64,000 nt of DNA. It comes from Rhodalgimonas zhirmunskyi (GTDB taxonomy: Bacteria > Pseudomonadota > Alphaproteobacteria > Rhodobacterales > Rhodobacteraceae). Numbering within the stretch: position 1 is the stretch's first letter; every line of letters begins with the position of its first letter. Location of the stretch: the NCBI GenBank assembly GCA_030848925.1, contig JANFFA010000005.1, forward strand, positions 124,001 to 188,000, given 5' to 3'. Shown in pieces: positions 25,421 to 34,829 of this stretch. The position numbers were made by a program, and so were the translations under genes. The notes beneath the pieces are model-generated. The model made no database searches. It was not told the origin of the DNA and was given only the letters and a program-made list of their open reading frames with translations.

Positions 25421-26326
25421 TCACGCGCTGCGCAGGTGCTCTTCCCCCCGCGCTTTTGCCAGCGCGATCTGTTTTTGTCGCTCGCGAAAGCGCGCCTTGT
25501 CGTCATCGCTCGTCTCGTCCATGCAATGATGGCACGAGACGCCCTCTTCATACGCGGGCCGCTTGGTATCTTCCGGCAGGATCGGGCGGCGGCAGGCGTG
25601 GCACAGGATATGCGGCCCTTCCTTCAACCCGTGCCCGACCGAAACGCGCCCGTCAAAGACAAAGCAATCGCCCTCCCAGGTGCTTTCCTCGGCGGGCACC
25701 TCTTCAAGGTATTTCAGGATGCCGCCCTGAAGGTGATAGACATCCTCGATCCCCTGTTGCAGCAGGAAATTCGTGCTCTTCTCGCAGCGGATGCCGCCGG
25801 TGCAAAACATCGCGATGCGCTTGTTGTGAAAGCGGTGCTTGTTGGCTTCCCACCATGCCGGGAAATCGCGGAACCGATCGGTTTCGGGATCGACCGCGCC
25901 CTTGAAGGTGCCGATGGCGACTTCGTAATCGTTGCGCGTGTCGATCACGGCGACATCATCGCTCAGGATCAGGTCGTTCCACTCCCCCGGCGTCACGTAA
26001 TGGCCGACCTTCAGGGTCGGATCGACATCGGGCTGGCCCATTGTGACGATCTCGCGCTTAAGCTTGACCTTCATCCGGCGGAACGGCTGTTCGCTGGCGG
26101 GGCTGTCCTTCCAGACCAGATCGCCAAACCCGGGCCACGCGCGGATATGGGCCAGAACGGCATCAAGACCGGCGGGCTGCCCCGCGATGGTGCCATTGAT
26201 CCCCTCGCGCGCCAGCAACAGCGTGCCGGTAATGCCCTGCGCCTCGCACAGCGCAAGCAGCGGGCCGCGCTGGGCGGCGGGGTTGTCGATACGGGCGAAG
26301 TGATATAGGGCGCGGCAAGTATACAT
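25421..26326 (-). CDS. trhO: tRNA uridine(34) 5-hydroxylase (rhodanese-like)
   Basis: A 301-residue YceA/TrhO protein, which makes 5-hydroxyuridine at the tRNA wobble position in an oxygen-dependent reaction. An N-terminal acylphosphatase-like domain ([16 protein letters not shown] near residue 34) precedes a rhodanese domain with the active-site loop [11 protein letters not shown], whose first Cys is the catalytic one. The C-terminal cysteines (CHACRRPI and CHHCMDE) may bind a metal. It lies just upstream of the oxidoreductase gene (22-bp gap). Confidence 0.92.
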   Translation of the reverse strand: MYTCRALYHFARIDNPAAQRGPLLALCEAQGITGTLLLAREGINGTIAGQPAGLDAVLAHIRAWPGFGDLVWKDSPASEQPFRRMKVKLKREIVTMGQPDVDPTLKVGHYVTPGEWNDLILSDDVAVIDTRNDYEVAIGTFKGAVDPETDRFRDFPAWWEANKHRFHNKRIAMFCTGGIRCEKSTNFLLQQGIEDVYHLQGGILKYLEEVPAEESTWEGDCFVFDGRVSVGHGLKEGPHILCHACRRPILPEDTKRPAYEEGVSCHHCMDETSDDDKARFRERQKQIALAKARGEEHLRSA

Positions 26327-26365
26327 GGCGCCCTGATAGGCCCGCGCCGCTTTTGTGGCAAGGGG

Positions 26366-27607
26366 TCAGCCTGCCGCAAGCGCCAGCCCGTCGACCACCG
26401 CCGTGAACACCTCGGATGTTTCAAGCCGCGCCGCCGGGAACATCGCCCCGATCCGCGCCTGCACCACGCCCAGAAGCGACGAGCCGCCGACAAACACCAC
26501 CCGGTCAATCGCCTCGGGCGCGCATCCCGCCTGTGACAAGACATCCCCGGCACAGGCGGCGATCTCGCCCGCGCTTTCGAACAGCGCGGCTTGCAGGGCG
26601 TGATTGGCGATCTCGGCGCGCAGGCCCTTTTCCACCACGGAAAGGTCGATCATCCCGGCGCTGGCCCGGTTGGCCGCGATCTTGCCCGCCTCGACGGCAT
26701 AGGCCACGTCATGACCAAGGTGCATCTCAAGGATATGGCCCAACCGCTCGAACAGCACCGGGTCTTCGGCCAACCTCTCCCAACGGCGCACCTCTTCAAG
26801 AGTGGCACGGCCATAAACGAAGGCGATCTTTTCCCAACTGGCAAGGTCATGGAACAGTGCGCGTGGCGCCGTATGACTGCCCTCGCCCAGAAGGTTGCCG
26901 ATCTTGGCCCCATGTCCGAACAGCGGCATCGCGTGGGCAAGGCTCAGCATCCGGTCGAAATCCGTGCCGCCAAGGCGAATGCCCGCGCTGGCAATGATCC
27001 GCGTCTCGCCACCCGCGCGCTCACACACCGTGAAATCCGAGGTGCCGCCGCCAATATCGACGATCAAAAGCCGCTCCTTGTCCTGTTCGCCGTGCGACGC
27101 GGCAAAGGCGGCGGCCTCAGGCTCGGGCAGGAACTCGACCGCCTCGAACCCGGCCAGCGCATAGGCGGCGCGCAAATCCTCCAATGCCTGCGCATTGCGC
27201 GTTTCCGAGGCCGAGTGAAACCGCACAGGCCGCCCTGACAGGGCACGGGTGAACCGCTGCCCGGTTTCGGCCTCAGCGCGCAGGCGGATATCGCGCAAAA
27301 ACCGTCCGATCACCTCGATCAATGTCAGCCGCTCGTTCAGGAATTGCCGCTTTTCGCGTGCCAGCGTCGTGCCGAGGATGCTTTTGAGCGCCCGCATGAA
27401 GCGCCCGTCGCGCCCCTCGATCATCGCCTGCGCGGCGGCGCGCCCGATCAGCATGTCCTGCGCGTCGAAATCAAAGAAAACGGCGGTGGGCAGGGTCTCT
27501 TCCCCCGGTTCCAGTGCGATCCGGTGCACGCCATCCGGGGTCAGCACCGCCGCCGCCGTGTTCGACGTGCCGAAATCGATCCCAAGGATGCGCTCTTGCC
27601 CGCTCAT
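26366..27607 (-). CDS. Short Hsp70-family chaperone-like ATPase (YegD type)
   Basis: A 413-residue protein with the actin/Hsp70 ATPase fold: phosphate 1 loop GIDFGTSNTAAAV near residues 9-21, phosphate 2 IVDIGGGTSDFTV near residue 191, and adenosine-binding VVFVGGSSLLGVV near residue 372. It lacks the C-terminal substrate-binding and lid domains of DnaK (about 630 residues), which is normal for the YegD group, whose client is unknown. It is divergent from pncA, with 138 bp between the two starts. Confidence 0.88.
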   Translation of the reverse strand: MSGQERILGIDFGTSNTAAAVLTPDGVHRIALEPGEETLPTAVFFDFDAQDMLIGRAAAQAMIEGRDGRFMRALKSILGTTLAREKRQFLNERLTLIEVIGRFLRDIRLRAEAETGQRFTRALSGRPVRFHSASETRNAQALEDLRAAYALAGFEAVEFLPEPEAAAFAASHGEQDKERLLIVDIGGGTSDFTVCERAGGETRIIASAGIRLGGTDFDRMLSLAHAMPLFGHGAKIGNLLGEGSHTAPRALFHDLASWEKIAFVYGRATLEEVRRWERLAEDPVLFERLGHILEMHLGHDVAYAVEAGKIAANRASAGMIDLSVVEKGLRAEIANHALQAALFESAGEIAACAGDVLSQAGCAPEAIDRVVFVGGSSLLGVVQARIGAMFPAARLETSEVFTAVVDGLALAAG

Positions 27608-27745
27608 CGCTATGCCCTTTCTTTCCGCAAGAGCGCGCTTCTAGCCGCCCACGGCCCGCGTCGCAAGCCCGTAGCGTTGACGCCGCCTAGGGGGCTGCTA
27701 GGTTGCTCGCGAACCCGCAAGACGTGGCTATAAAACGAGGCTGGC

Positions 27746-28357
27746 ATGACCACACCTGATACTGCCCTGATCGTGATCGACATGCAGCGCGATTTCTGTC
27801 CCGGCGGCGCGCTGGCGGTCGAGCGCGGCGACGACATCGTGCCCGGCATCAACGCCCTGATGGCCGAGTTCGACACCGTCATCCTGACACAGGACTGGCA
27901 CCCGGCGGGGCATTCGTCCTTTGCCTCGTCCCATGACGGCAAGGCGCCGTTCGACACGGTGCAGATGCCCTATGGCACACAGGTGCTTTGGCCCGATCAT
28001 TGCGTGCAGGGCGGGCATGGCGCGGGGTTTCACCCCGATCTGACCGTTGATCGCGCCGCGATGATCCTGCGCAAGGGGATGAACCCGGCGATCGACAGCT
28101 ATTCCGCGTTTTTCGAGAATGACCAGAGCACCGTCACCGGGCTTGAAGGCTACCTCAGGGCGAGGGGCATCACGCGGCTGGTGTTCGTCGGCCTTGCCAC
28201 CGATTTCTGCGTCGCGTGGTCTGCCATGGATGCGGCGCGGCTGGGATTCGAGGCGACGGTTCGGCTTGATCTGTGTCGCGCGATTGATCTCGATGGTTCG
28301 CTCGATGCGGCGATCACCAACATGCGGGACGCTGGGGTGCATATTTCGCAGGGGTGA
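27746..28357 (+). CDS. pncA: Nicotinamidase / pyrazinamidase
   Basis: A 203-residue cysteine hydrolase that deamidates nicotinamide to nicotinate. The catalytic Asp is D12 in VIDMQRDFCPGG, the metal ligands include DWHPAGHSSFA (D and two H), and the nucleophile Cys lies in GLATDFCVAWSAMDA. The catalytic Lys is probably in LRKGMNP. It feeds the nicotinate phosphoribosyltransferase encoded by pncB 5 kb downstream. It is convergent with the antiporter gene, with only 12 bp between stops. Confidence 0.95.
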   Translation: MTTPDTALIVIDMQRDFCPGGALAVERGDDIVPGINALMAEFDTVILTQDWHPAGHSSFASSHDGKAPFDTVQMPYGTQVLWPDHCVQGGHGAGFHPDLTVDRAAMILRKGMNPAIDSYSAFFENDQSTVTGLEGYLRARGITRLVFVGLATDFCVAWSAMDAARLGFEATVRLDLCRAIDLDGSLDAAITNMRDAGVHISQG

Positions 28358-28369
28358 TGCGGCCGGGGC

Positions 28370-30868
28370 CTAATCCGGCAACAACTCGCTCGCCTCGATC
28401 CCGCGTTTCTCGGCGCTTGCGCGCACCGCGTCTCGCAGAACGGCGCTGCGCCCCAACAGGCGCTTGAACTGCTCCCCGTCCAGAACCAGAAGGGTTGAGG
28501 GCACGATGGCGCGCACCTCGGCGCGGACCGATTTCTTCGACATCAGGGCGAAATGCCCGAACATCTCACCGCGCCCCAGCCGCCATGTCTGTCCCGCGCT
28601 TTCCAACTCTACCGCGCCCGAGGCGATGAAGAACACACTCCGCGAAACGCTGTCCTTGCGCACGATGCTGTCGCCCGCGTTAACATAACGGGTCTTGAGC
28701 GCCCGGCTCAGCCGTTTCAACGCGCTCTCCTCCAGCCCTTCGAACAACGGGAATTGCTGGATGAAGGCGATGCGTTGCAGCGCGATGTCAAGGCGCGGGC
28801 GCTGTTCCGCCGCCGCGCGCCGCGCCGCGAGGTCCTGCATCAAGGCGGTATGCACCTCGGGTCCGATCAGGCCATCTTCGCGCATCGCGGCGTATTCGCG
28901 CTCTTCCAGCCGCAGCGCCGTGCGCCGGATGAAGCGGCGCTCCAACTTTTCGGCATAGCCCGGATATTGCAGGCGCAGCCCCTCTAGCGCGGTTTCCACC
29001 GCCTCGACACGCCGCGTCAGCAAATCGTTCAAAAGGTTAGCCACCCGCCGGCCATGAATGCGCCGGATGCGCTTGTCGACGAAATCATCCAAATCCCGCA
29101 GGATCAGGCGTTGTGACAACAACTGTTCGAACCGGTCCGCCGTCATCCGCGCCAGAGGCGCCGACAGTCCGAACCGGCTGTGCAGCAAAAGCGCCACCCG
29201 GATCGCCGCGCCGTAGGCCGTGCTGCGCCGTGCCGCGCGCTGATAGCCGCTGCGCCCGCCGCTGCGCGCGCCTTCGATCAGCCGGTCGGCATCCGACAGG
29301 ATCTGTTCTGCCATCCGGGCCGAGATCGTCCGCTCGCGCACCCGGGCAAGGATGGTGCCGCGCTCATGCCCCGCCAGCGCGATCAGGCCCAGCGTGATCC
29401 GGTCGCGGTCATGAATATCAGTGCCTTCCTCGGCCGATTTCACCGCCGCGTCCAGCCGTTCGCCAAACCGCTTGGCCTCGACCCGGACGGTATCGTGCGA
29501 GAGGTCGTAATTCTCGGTGGCGCGGGCCACGTCTTCGCGCACCGTTTGCAACGATACGGCCACCACCTGCCGCGACAGGGCCTCGTCAATCGGTGAAAGC
29601 CGGTCCAGCCCGAGCCAGCCGATCACCTTGCGCAGCGTGGTCCCCTGCACCAGCAGCGTGAACAGCGTGAACCCGGTGGCAAGGATACCGACAAGCCGCT
29701 GAATACCGTCGGGCACCCGGAAACTTTCGGTCACGGCCAGCGCCAGTGCCAATGTCACCGCCCCGCGCAATCCGCCCCACAGGATCGCAACCCGATAGGG
29801 CCGCTCAACCACGGGCGACATCTTGAGTGCCGTCAAAAGCGGCAACAACCCGAACAGGATCACCACCCGCGCGGCGATCGCGGCAAGGATCACCACCCCG
29901 ATCAGGACGAAATCACCCAGCCGCACCCCGTCCAGAAGGCGCGGGATCAGCAGCGCGGCAAGGATAAAGATCAACGCCCCCGCCCAATGCGCCAGCACGT
30001 TCCACAACTCGCGCAGGTTGGTCCAGGCCTGCGGCGGAATCCGCCCCGGCCCGGTCAGGTTCAGCGTCAGGCCCGCAGCCACCACCGCGATCACCCCCGA
30101 TGCGCCGATGCTTTGCTCGGCCACAATATAGGCCAGATAGGGCAGCGCGACCGAGATCGAGATTTGCGCCAATTCATGCTGGCTGAACATCGACATGACC
30201 CATGCTGCCATTCGCGCCGCCAGCCACCCGGTCAGCGCCCCGCCAAGGATCAAAACCGGGAACTGCGCCAGCGCGCCGGAAAAGCTCGGGTCAGGCACGC
30301 CCAGCATGACGAAACCCATGAACAGGCCGAACAGCGCGATGGCCGCCGCGTCGTTAAGCAGGCTTTCCCCCTCGATGATCCGCGCCAGCCGTCGTGGCGC
30401 CGAGATCGAGCGGAAGATCGACACCACCGCCGACGGATCGGTGGTCGACACGATCGCCCCGATCAAAAGGCAAGCCGCCAACGGCAACTCGCTGGCCCAC
30501 GACAGCGCGTATCCCACGCTCACCGTGGCCACCACCACGGCGACCACCGCCAGCATCAGGATCGGCACCCAGTCGTCCATCATCCGGCGCAGGTCCATCC
30601 CCAGCGTCGCCTGAAACAGCAGGGTCGGCAGGAACACGTAAAGAAACACGTTCGAGCGGATCGGCAGGCCAAGGATCGCCTCGGCCACCGGGTTCAGCGC
30701 ATCGGTCAGGTCGGTCTGAAGGAAAAAGATCGCACTCGCGCCGATCATCATCCCCAGAACGGCCAAAATCACGCTGTAGGGCAGGCGCAAACGCGCCGCC
30801 AGCGGTTCGGCCACGCCGACGATGACGAACAGGGACGCGATAACAGTGGTGACGAGTACGATATCCAT
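28370..30868 (-). CDS. CPA1-family sodium/proton antiporter with C-terminal cyclic-nucleotide-binding domain
   Basis: An 832-residue protein. Residues 1 to about 420 form a 12-13-helix NhaP/SOD-type exchanger (PYSVILAVLGMMIGA, TDPSAVVSIFRSI with the ion-binding TD-P, and EGESLLNDAAAIALF, the ND pair). A long cytoplasmic, largely helical region of about 270 residues follows. The last 130 residues are a cNMP-binding beta-roll (FEGLEESALKRLSRAL, GDSIVRKDSVSRSVFFIASG, LGRGEMFGHFALM). The phosphate-binding cassette is not canonical (G-E-M-F-G-H rather than GE-x-x-G-E with R-A), so nucleotide binding is not certain. The start at 30868 gives the first helix directly; the much longer upstream frame is a shadow. 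Confidence 0.85.
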   Translation of the reverse strand: MDIVLVTTVIASLFVIVGVAEPLAARLRLPYSVILAVLGMMIGASAIFFLQTDLTDALNPVAEAILGLPIRSNVFLYVFLPTLLFQATLGMDLRRMMDDWVPILMLAVVAVVVATVSVGYALSWASELPLAACLLIGAIVSTTDPSAVVSIFRSISAPRRLARIIEGESLLNDAAAIALFGLFMGFVMLGVPDPSFSGALAQFPVLILGGALTGWLAARMAAWVMSMFSQHELAQISISVALPYLAYIVAEQSIGASGVIAVVAAGLTLNLTGPGRIPPQAWTNLRELWNVLAHWAGALIFILAALLIPRLLDGVRLGDFVLIGVVILAAIAARVVILFGLLPLLTALKMSPVVERPYRVAILWGGLRGAVTLALALAVTESFRVPDGIQRLVGILATGFTLFTLLVQGTTLRKVIGWLGLDRLSPIDEALSRQVVAVSLQTVREDVARATENYDLSHDTVRVEAKRFGERLDAAVKSAEEGTDIHDRDRITLGLIALAGHERGTILARVRERTISARMAEQILSDADRLIEGARSGGRSGYQRAARRSTAYGAAIRVALLLHSRFGLSAPLARMTADRFEQLLSQRLILRDLDDFVDKRIRRIHGRRVANLLNDLLTRRVEAVETALEGLRLQYPGYAEKLERRFIRRTALRLEEREYAAMREDGLIGPEVHTALMQDLAARRAAAEQRPRLDIALQRIAFIQQFPLFEGLEESALKRLSRALKTRYVNAGDSIVRKDSVSRSVFFIASGAVELESAGQTWRLGRGEMFGHFALMSKKSVRAEVRAIVPSTLLVLDGEQFKRLLGRSAVLRDAVRASAEKRGIEASELLPD

Positions 30869-31138
30869 AAGATCGAAATAGCCGCTATCCCGGCGCTGGG
30901 GAACAGGGCCGGACCCAGAATGTTGCGGGCGAACGCCGCGTGCACGACAAATTGTCCGAACCTCGGCGGATTGGCGCGCGCGTGGGCGGCGCGGCGAACC
31001 GGCAAGGCGGCACCCTGCACCGTGGGAAGTGCAAGGCATTCGACTAAAATTCTGCCTAGAATTGGGTCTGACCGCCGGGCCCGATCCGGTAGGGTCGCGG
31101 CAACGATAATCAGGCACGAAAACAGGCAAGCCGCGGCC
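30869..31138. other. Divergent promoter region between the antiporter and hybrid kinase genes
   Basis: About 270 bp with the starts of both genes facing away. A small inverted repeat, AATTC/GAATT, lies near 31051-31066. No convincing promoter boxes were identified and no gene is supported, although long frames cross the region. Confidence 0.5.
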
Positions 31139-33415
31139 ATGCCCAGCGAAACAGCGATCCTCGAAGAGCGACTGGCCCACTTCGACTGGCGCAACACGCC
31201 CGAGGGCCTTGTCCAGCGTTACGCGCTGGGCCGGGTGCGCTATTTCGGGGCGCGTCAGGTTCTGGCCCTCGTGGGAACGGTCGTGCTGTTCGTGCTGGAT
31301 TCCCCGATCTCTGGGCTGTTCGTTCTGGCCGCCGTTCTGATCGGGGAAAGCATCGATCTGGGCTATCTGCGCCGGGTGCCAAGGCGCCTTCGCGCCGGGG
31401 CGCAGGTGCGCAATGTGTTGCTCGTTTCGGCGCTCACGGGACTGATCCAGTCGGCCACCATCGCCGGCAGCATCATTTCCGCCTGGGTGGTCGTGCCCGA
31501 TGAATCCGGCTCGGCCTTTGCGCTGATCTACCTGACCGGGGCGGCGATGAACGCGGGGCTGGTGCTGCCCTATCACCGGCTGGGCGGCAGCCTGCGGTTG
31601 GGGGTTTTCGCGCTCACGGCGATTGGCCTTCTGGTCGCTGGGATCCTGCGGCAGGACGGGTTCAACCAGCGGGTCTTTTATGATTTCGCGGCCTTCTCGC
31701 TGATGGTCTACATGGTCTACAGTTACCTCGGTCACGTCATCACCACTCATGTGAAACAGACCGGCAACAACCGGAACCTGCTGCTGCATTCGCTCAAGCT
31801 TGCCCGGATCAATCAGGAACTCGAAGAACAGCAGCGCGAGGCGCGCAACCTCGCGCTGGTGGCGCGGCGGGCCAACGACTCGGTCTTGATGCTCGACCCT
31901 CAGGGGCGGGCGACATGGGTCAACAACGCTTTTCAGGAAACCAGCGGTTTCACCCTGGAAGAGATCCGCGGCAAGCGCCCCGGAGAGCTTTTGACCGGGC
32001 CCGAAAGCTCGGTCCGCGCTATGCGCGAGATCGACCTCGCCATGCGCGAAGGCCGTCAGATTCGCATCAAGCTGCAACAGTATCGCAAGGACGGCAGCAG
32101 TTACTGGGTCGACACCAATATCGTGCCGCTGCTCGACAAGCTCGACGGTCGATTGGAAGGCATCGTCGCCATCGAACGCGACATCACCGAAAGCATCAAG
32201 CACGAAGAGGAACTGGCCCGCGCCAAGCGCGCCGCCGAAAAGGGCGAGCGTGCCAAGGCGCAATTCCTTGCCACCATGAGTCACGAGATTCGCACCCCGA
32301 TGAACGGTATCATCGGCATGACCGACCTGCTGTCCGAAAGCGGCCTCGATCGCGAAAGCAGGCATTATATCGACACCATCCGCACCTCGGCCGAGGCGCT
32401 TTTGACGATCATCAACGACATCCTCGATTTCTCCAGGCTGAGCGCGGGAAAACCGTCGACCCACCCGGTCGAATTCGATCTGGACGAAGTGATCGAAGGT
32501 GTGATCGACCTGCTCACGCCGCAGGCCCGCAAGAAACGGCTCCGCCTCCAGATCGATCGCATGTCCGATCTGCCCCGGCGCGTCGTGGGCGATGACGGGC
32601 GCCTGCGCCAGATCCTGCTCAACATCATCGGCAACGCGATCAAGTTTACCGCGCTGGGCAGCGTCTCTCTCACGGTGTCGGCCCGCAAGGAACAGGGCGC
32701 ATGGCGGTTGTTCTTCGAGGTCTGCGACACCGGTATCGGCATCAGTGAAACCCGGCTGGATCGTATCTTTGACGAGTTCGCGCAGGCCGATGCCGAAACC
32801 ACGCGCAAATTCGGCGGCACCGGGCTTGGCCTGTCGATCTCGCGGTTGCTGGCGCGCGAGATGGGCGGCGACATCTCGGTGCGCTCAAACCCGGGCGAGG
32901 GGTCGGTTTTCACCGTCTCCGTGCTGTTCGGCACACCCGCAACGGCAAGCCAGCCCGCCACCCTGCCAGCCGAACCCGTCCCCGATACGCTGGCCGGCAA
33001 GGTGGTGCTTGTGGCCGAGGACAACCGCACCAATCGCCTGCTGGTGCGCAAATACCTCAAGGATGAGCCGATCACCCTGCTGTTCGCCGCAAACGGACGA
33101 CAGGCCGTCGATATGACCTGCGCCCACAAGCCCGACATCGTGCTGATGGACATGGCCATGCCCGAAATGGACGGCATTGCCGCCACCCTCGCGATCCGCG
33201 AAACCGCCCCGGTGCAGCCCCATATCGTTGCGCTGACCGCCAATACCTTCGCCTCGGACCGCGCCGCCTGCATGGCCGCCGGGATGGATGGCTTCCTGCC
33301 CAAGCCCCTGCGCAAGCGGGACCTGATGATTGCGCTCAGCCGCGCCGCCGGTGCCCCGCCGCCCCGCGAAAACGGCCCGCCCAAGCCCCCCGCCACTACC
33401 GCTGGCGCCGCCTGA
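31139..33415 (+). CDS. Membrane hybrid sensor histidine kinase (PAS-HisKA-HATPase-receiver)
   Basis: A 758-residue kinase. About six hydrophobic segments (residues 38-205) form a membrane sensor. A PAS domain (residues about 238-355, ANDSVLMLDPQGRATWVNNAF) follows a short coiled coil. HisKA has His382 in ATMSHEIRTPMNGI. HATPase boxes are LNIIGNAIKF, DTGIGIS and FGGTGLGLSI. A receiver near 620-735 has the phospho-acceptor Asp671 in IVLMDMAMPEMDG, an AEDN acidic pocket, and KP near residue 722. No separate output regulator or phosphotransfer protein is adjacent. It is divergent from the antiporter gene and 78 bp before pncB. Confidence 0.9.
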   Translation: MPSETAILEERLAHFDWRNTPEGLVQRYALGRVRYFGARQVLALVGTVVLFVLDSPISGLFVLAAVLIGESIDLGYLRRVPRRLRAGAQVRNVLLVSALTGLIQSATIAGSIISAWVVVPDESGSAFALIYLTGAAMNAGLVLPYHRLGGSLRLGVFALTAIGLLVAGILRQDGFNQRVFYDFAAFSLMVYMVYSYLGHVITTHVKQTGNNRNLLLHSLKLARINQELEEQQREARNLALVARRANDSVLMLDPQGRATWVNNAFQETSGFTLEEIRGKRPGELLTGPESSVRAMREIDLAMREGRQIRIKLQQYRKDGSSYWVDTNIVPLLDKLDGRLEGIVAIERDITESIKHEEELARAKRAAEKGERAKAQFLATMSHEIRTPMNGIIGMTDLLSESGLDRESRHYIDTIRTSAEALLTIINDILDFSRLSAGKPSTHPVEFDLDEVIEGVIDLLTPQARKKRLRLQIDRMSDLPRRVVGDDGRLRQILLNIIGNAIKFTALGSVSLTVSARKEQGAWRLFFEVCDTGIGISETRLDRIFDEFAQADAETTRKFGGTGLGLSISRLLAREMGGDISVRSNPGEGSVFTVSVLFGTPATASQPATLPAEPVPDTLAGKVVLVAEDNRTNRLLVRKYLKDEPITLLFAANGRQAVDMTCAHKPDIVLMDMAMPEMDGIAATLAIRETAPVQPHIVALTANTFASDRAACMAAGMDGFLPKPLRKRDLMIALSRAAGAPPPRENGPPKPPATTAGAA

Positions 33416-33493
33416 TCGCACGCGCACCGGATTCCGCTTTGCCTGCGCCGCCGAGTTCTCTAAGTTCCACCGGGCTAGCAGGAAGGAAGCCCA

Positions 33494-34789
33494 ATGCCCG
33501 TAGATATCGCCACCCGCGTCTGGAATCACAAATGGCGCATCGATCCGATCGTCCGGTCGCTGATCGACAACGATTTCTACAAGCTGCTGATGTGCCAGTC
33601 GGTGTTCCACAACAAGCCCGACACACAGGTGACCTTCTCGCTCATCAACCGCACCAAATCCATCCGCCTCGCCGACCTGATCGACGAGGGCGAGCTGCGC
33701 GAACAACTCGACCACATCCGCTCGCTGTCCCTTGCGCGGGGCGAGTCGACCTTCCTGCGCGGCAACACCTTCTATGGCAAACGCCAGATGTTCACCTCGG
33801 ACTTCATGCAGTGGTTCGAAAACTTCCGCCTGCCCGACTACCACCTCGAAAAGCGCGACGGTCAGTATGAGCTGACCTTCGAGGGCAAGTGGCACGAGGT
33901 CATGCTCTGGGAAATCCCCGCCCTCGCCGTGTTGATGGAACTGCGCGGCCGCGCCGTCCTGAACGACATGCGCAAATTCGAACTGCAGGTGCTCTATGCC
34001 CGCGCCATGACCAAACTGTGGGAGAAGATCGAACGCCTGCGCCCCCTCGAAGGGCTGCGGCTGGCCGATTTCGGCACCCGTCGGCGGCATTCCTACCTTT
34101 GGCAGGACTGGTGCGTTCAGGCGATGATCGAAGGGCTGGACCGCGCCTTTATCGGCACCTCCAACTGCCACATCGCCATGAAGCGCGATATCGAGGCGAT
34201 CGGCACCAACGCCCACGAATTGCCCATGGTCTATTCCGCGCTGGCCCAAAGTGACGAGGAACTCGCCCAGGCGCCCTATCAGGTGCTCGCCGATTGGCAC
34301 AAGGAACATGAGGGCAACCTGCGCATCATCCTGCCCGATACATACGGCACCGTGGGGTTTTTGGAGCGCGCGCCCGATTGGCTTGCCGGGTGGACCGGCA
34401 TCCGCATCGACTCGGGCGATCCCGCGACCGGGGCCGAAACCGCGATCAACTGGTGGAAATCGCGCGGCGAAGACCCGCGTGAAAAGCTGGTGATCTTCTC
34501 CGATGGCCTCGACGTGGACAAGATCATCGAACTCTACGCGCAGTTTCTGGGCCGTGTGAAAGTCTCGTTCGGCTGGGGCACGCTTCTGACCAACGATTTC
34601 CGCGGGCTGACCGAAGGCGACGCTCTCGCGCCCTTCTCACTGGTCTGCAAGGCCGTGTCCGCGAATGGCAGCCCGACGGTGAAGCTGTCTGATAATCCGA
34701 AAAAGGCGATGGGGCCAGCGGACGAGATCGCCCGGTATAAGAGGGTGTTCGGGGTGGGGAAGCAGACGGTTATGGAGGTTGTGGTTTAA
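33494..34789 (+). CDS. pncB: Nicotinate phosphoribosyltransferase
   Basis: A 431-residue enzyme joining nicotinate to PRPP to give nicotinate mononucleotide in NAD salvage. The N-terminal NDFYKLLMCQSVF, the FGTRRRHSY loop (autophosphorylated His region), GTSNCHIAMK and the phosphate-binding IDSGDP are seen. The length matches the long bacterial form. AGGAAGG lies upstream of the start. With pncA in the same 7-kb stretch, the complete deamidation route from nicotinamide is present. Confidence 0.95.
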   Translation: MPVDIATRVWNHKWRIDPIVRSLIDNDFYKLLMCQSVFHNKPDTQVTFSLINRTKSIRLADLIDEGELREQLDHIRSLSLARGESTFLRGNTFYGKRQMFTSDFMQWFENFRLPDYHLEKRDGQYELTFEGKWHEVMLWEIPALAVLMELRGRAVLNDMRKFELQVLYARAMTKLWEKIERLRPLEGLRLADFGTRRRHSYLWQDWCVQAMIEGLDRAFIGTSNCHIAMKRDIEAIGTNAHELPMVYSALAQSDEELAQAPYQVLADWHKEHEGNLRIILPDTYGTVGFLERAPDWLAGWTGIRIDSGDPATGAETAINWWKSRGEDPREKLVIFSDGLDVDKIIELYAQFLGRVKVSFGWGTLLTNDFRGLTEGDALAPFSLVCKAVSANGSPTVKLSDNPKKAMGPADEIARYKRVFGVGKQTVMEVVV

Positions 34790-34829
34790 GAAGAAATTTG
34801 TTTGAGTTCGGGAAAAGGTGTGAGGACTC

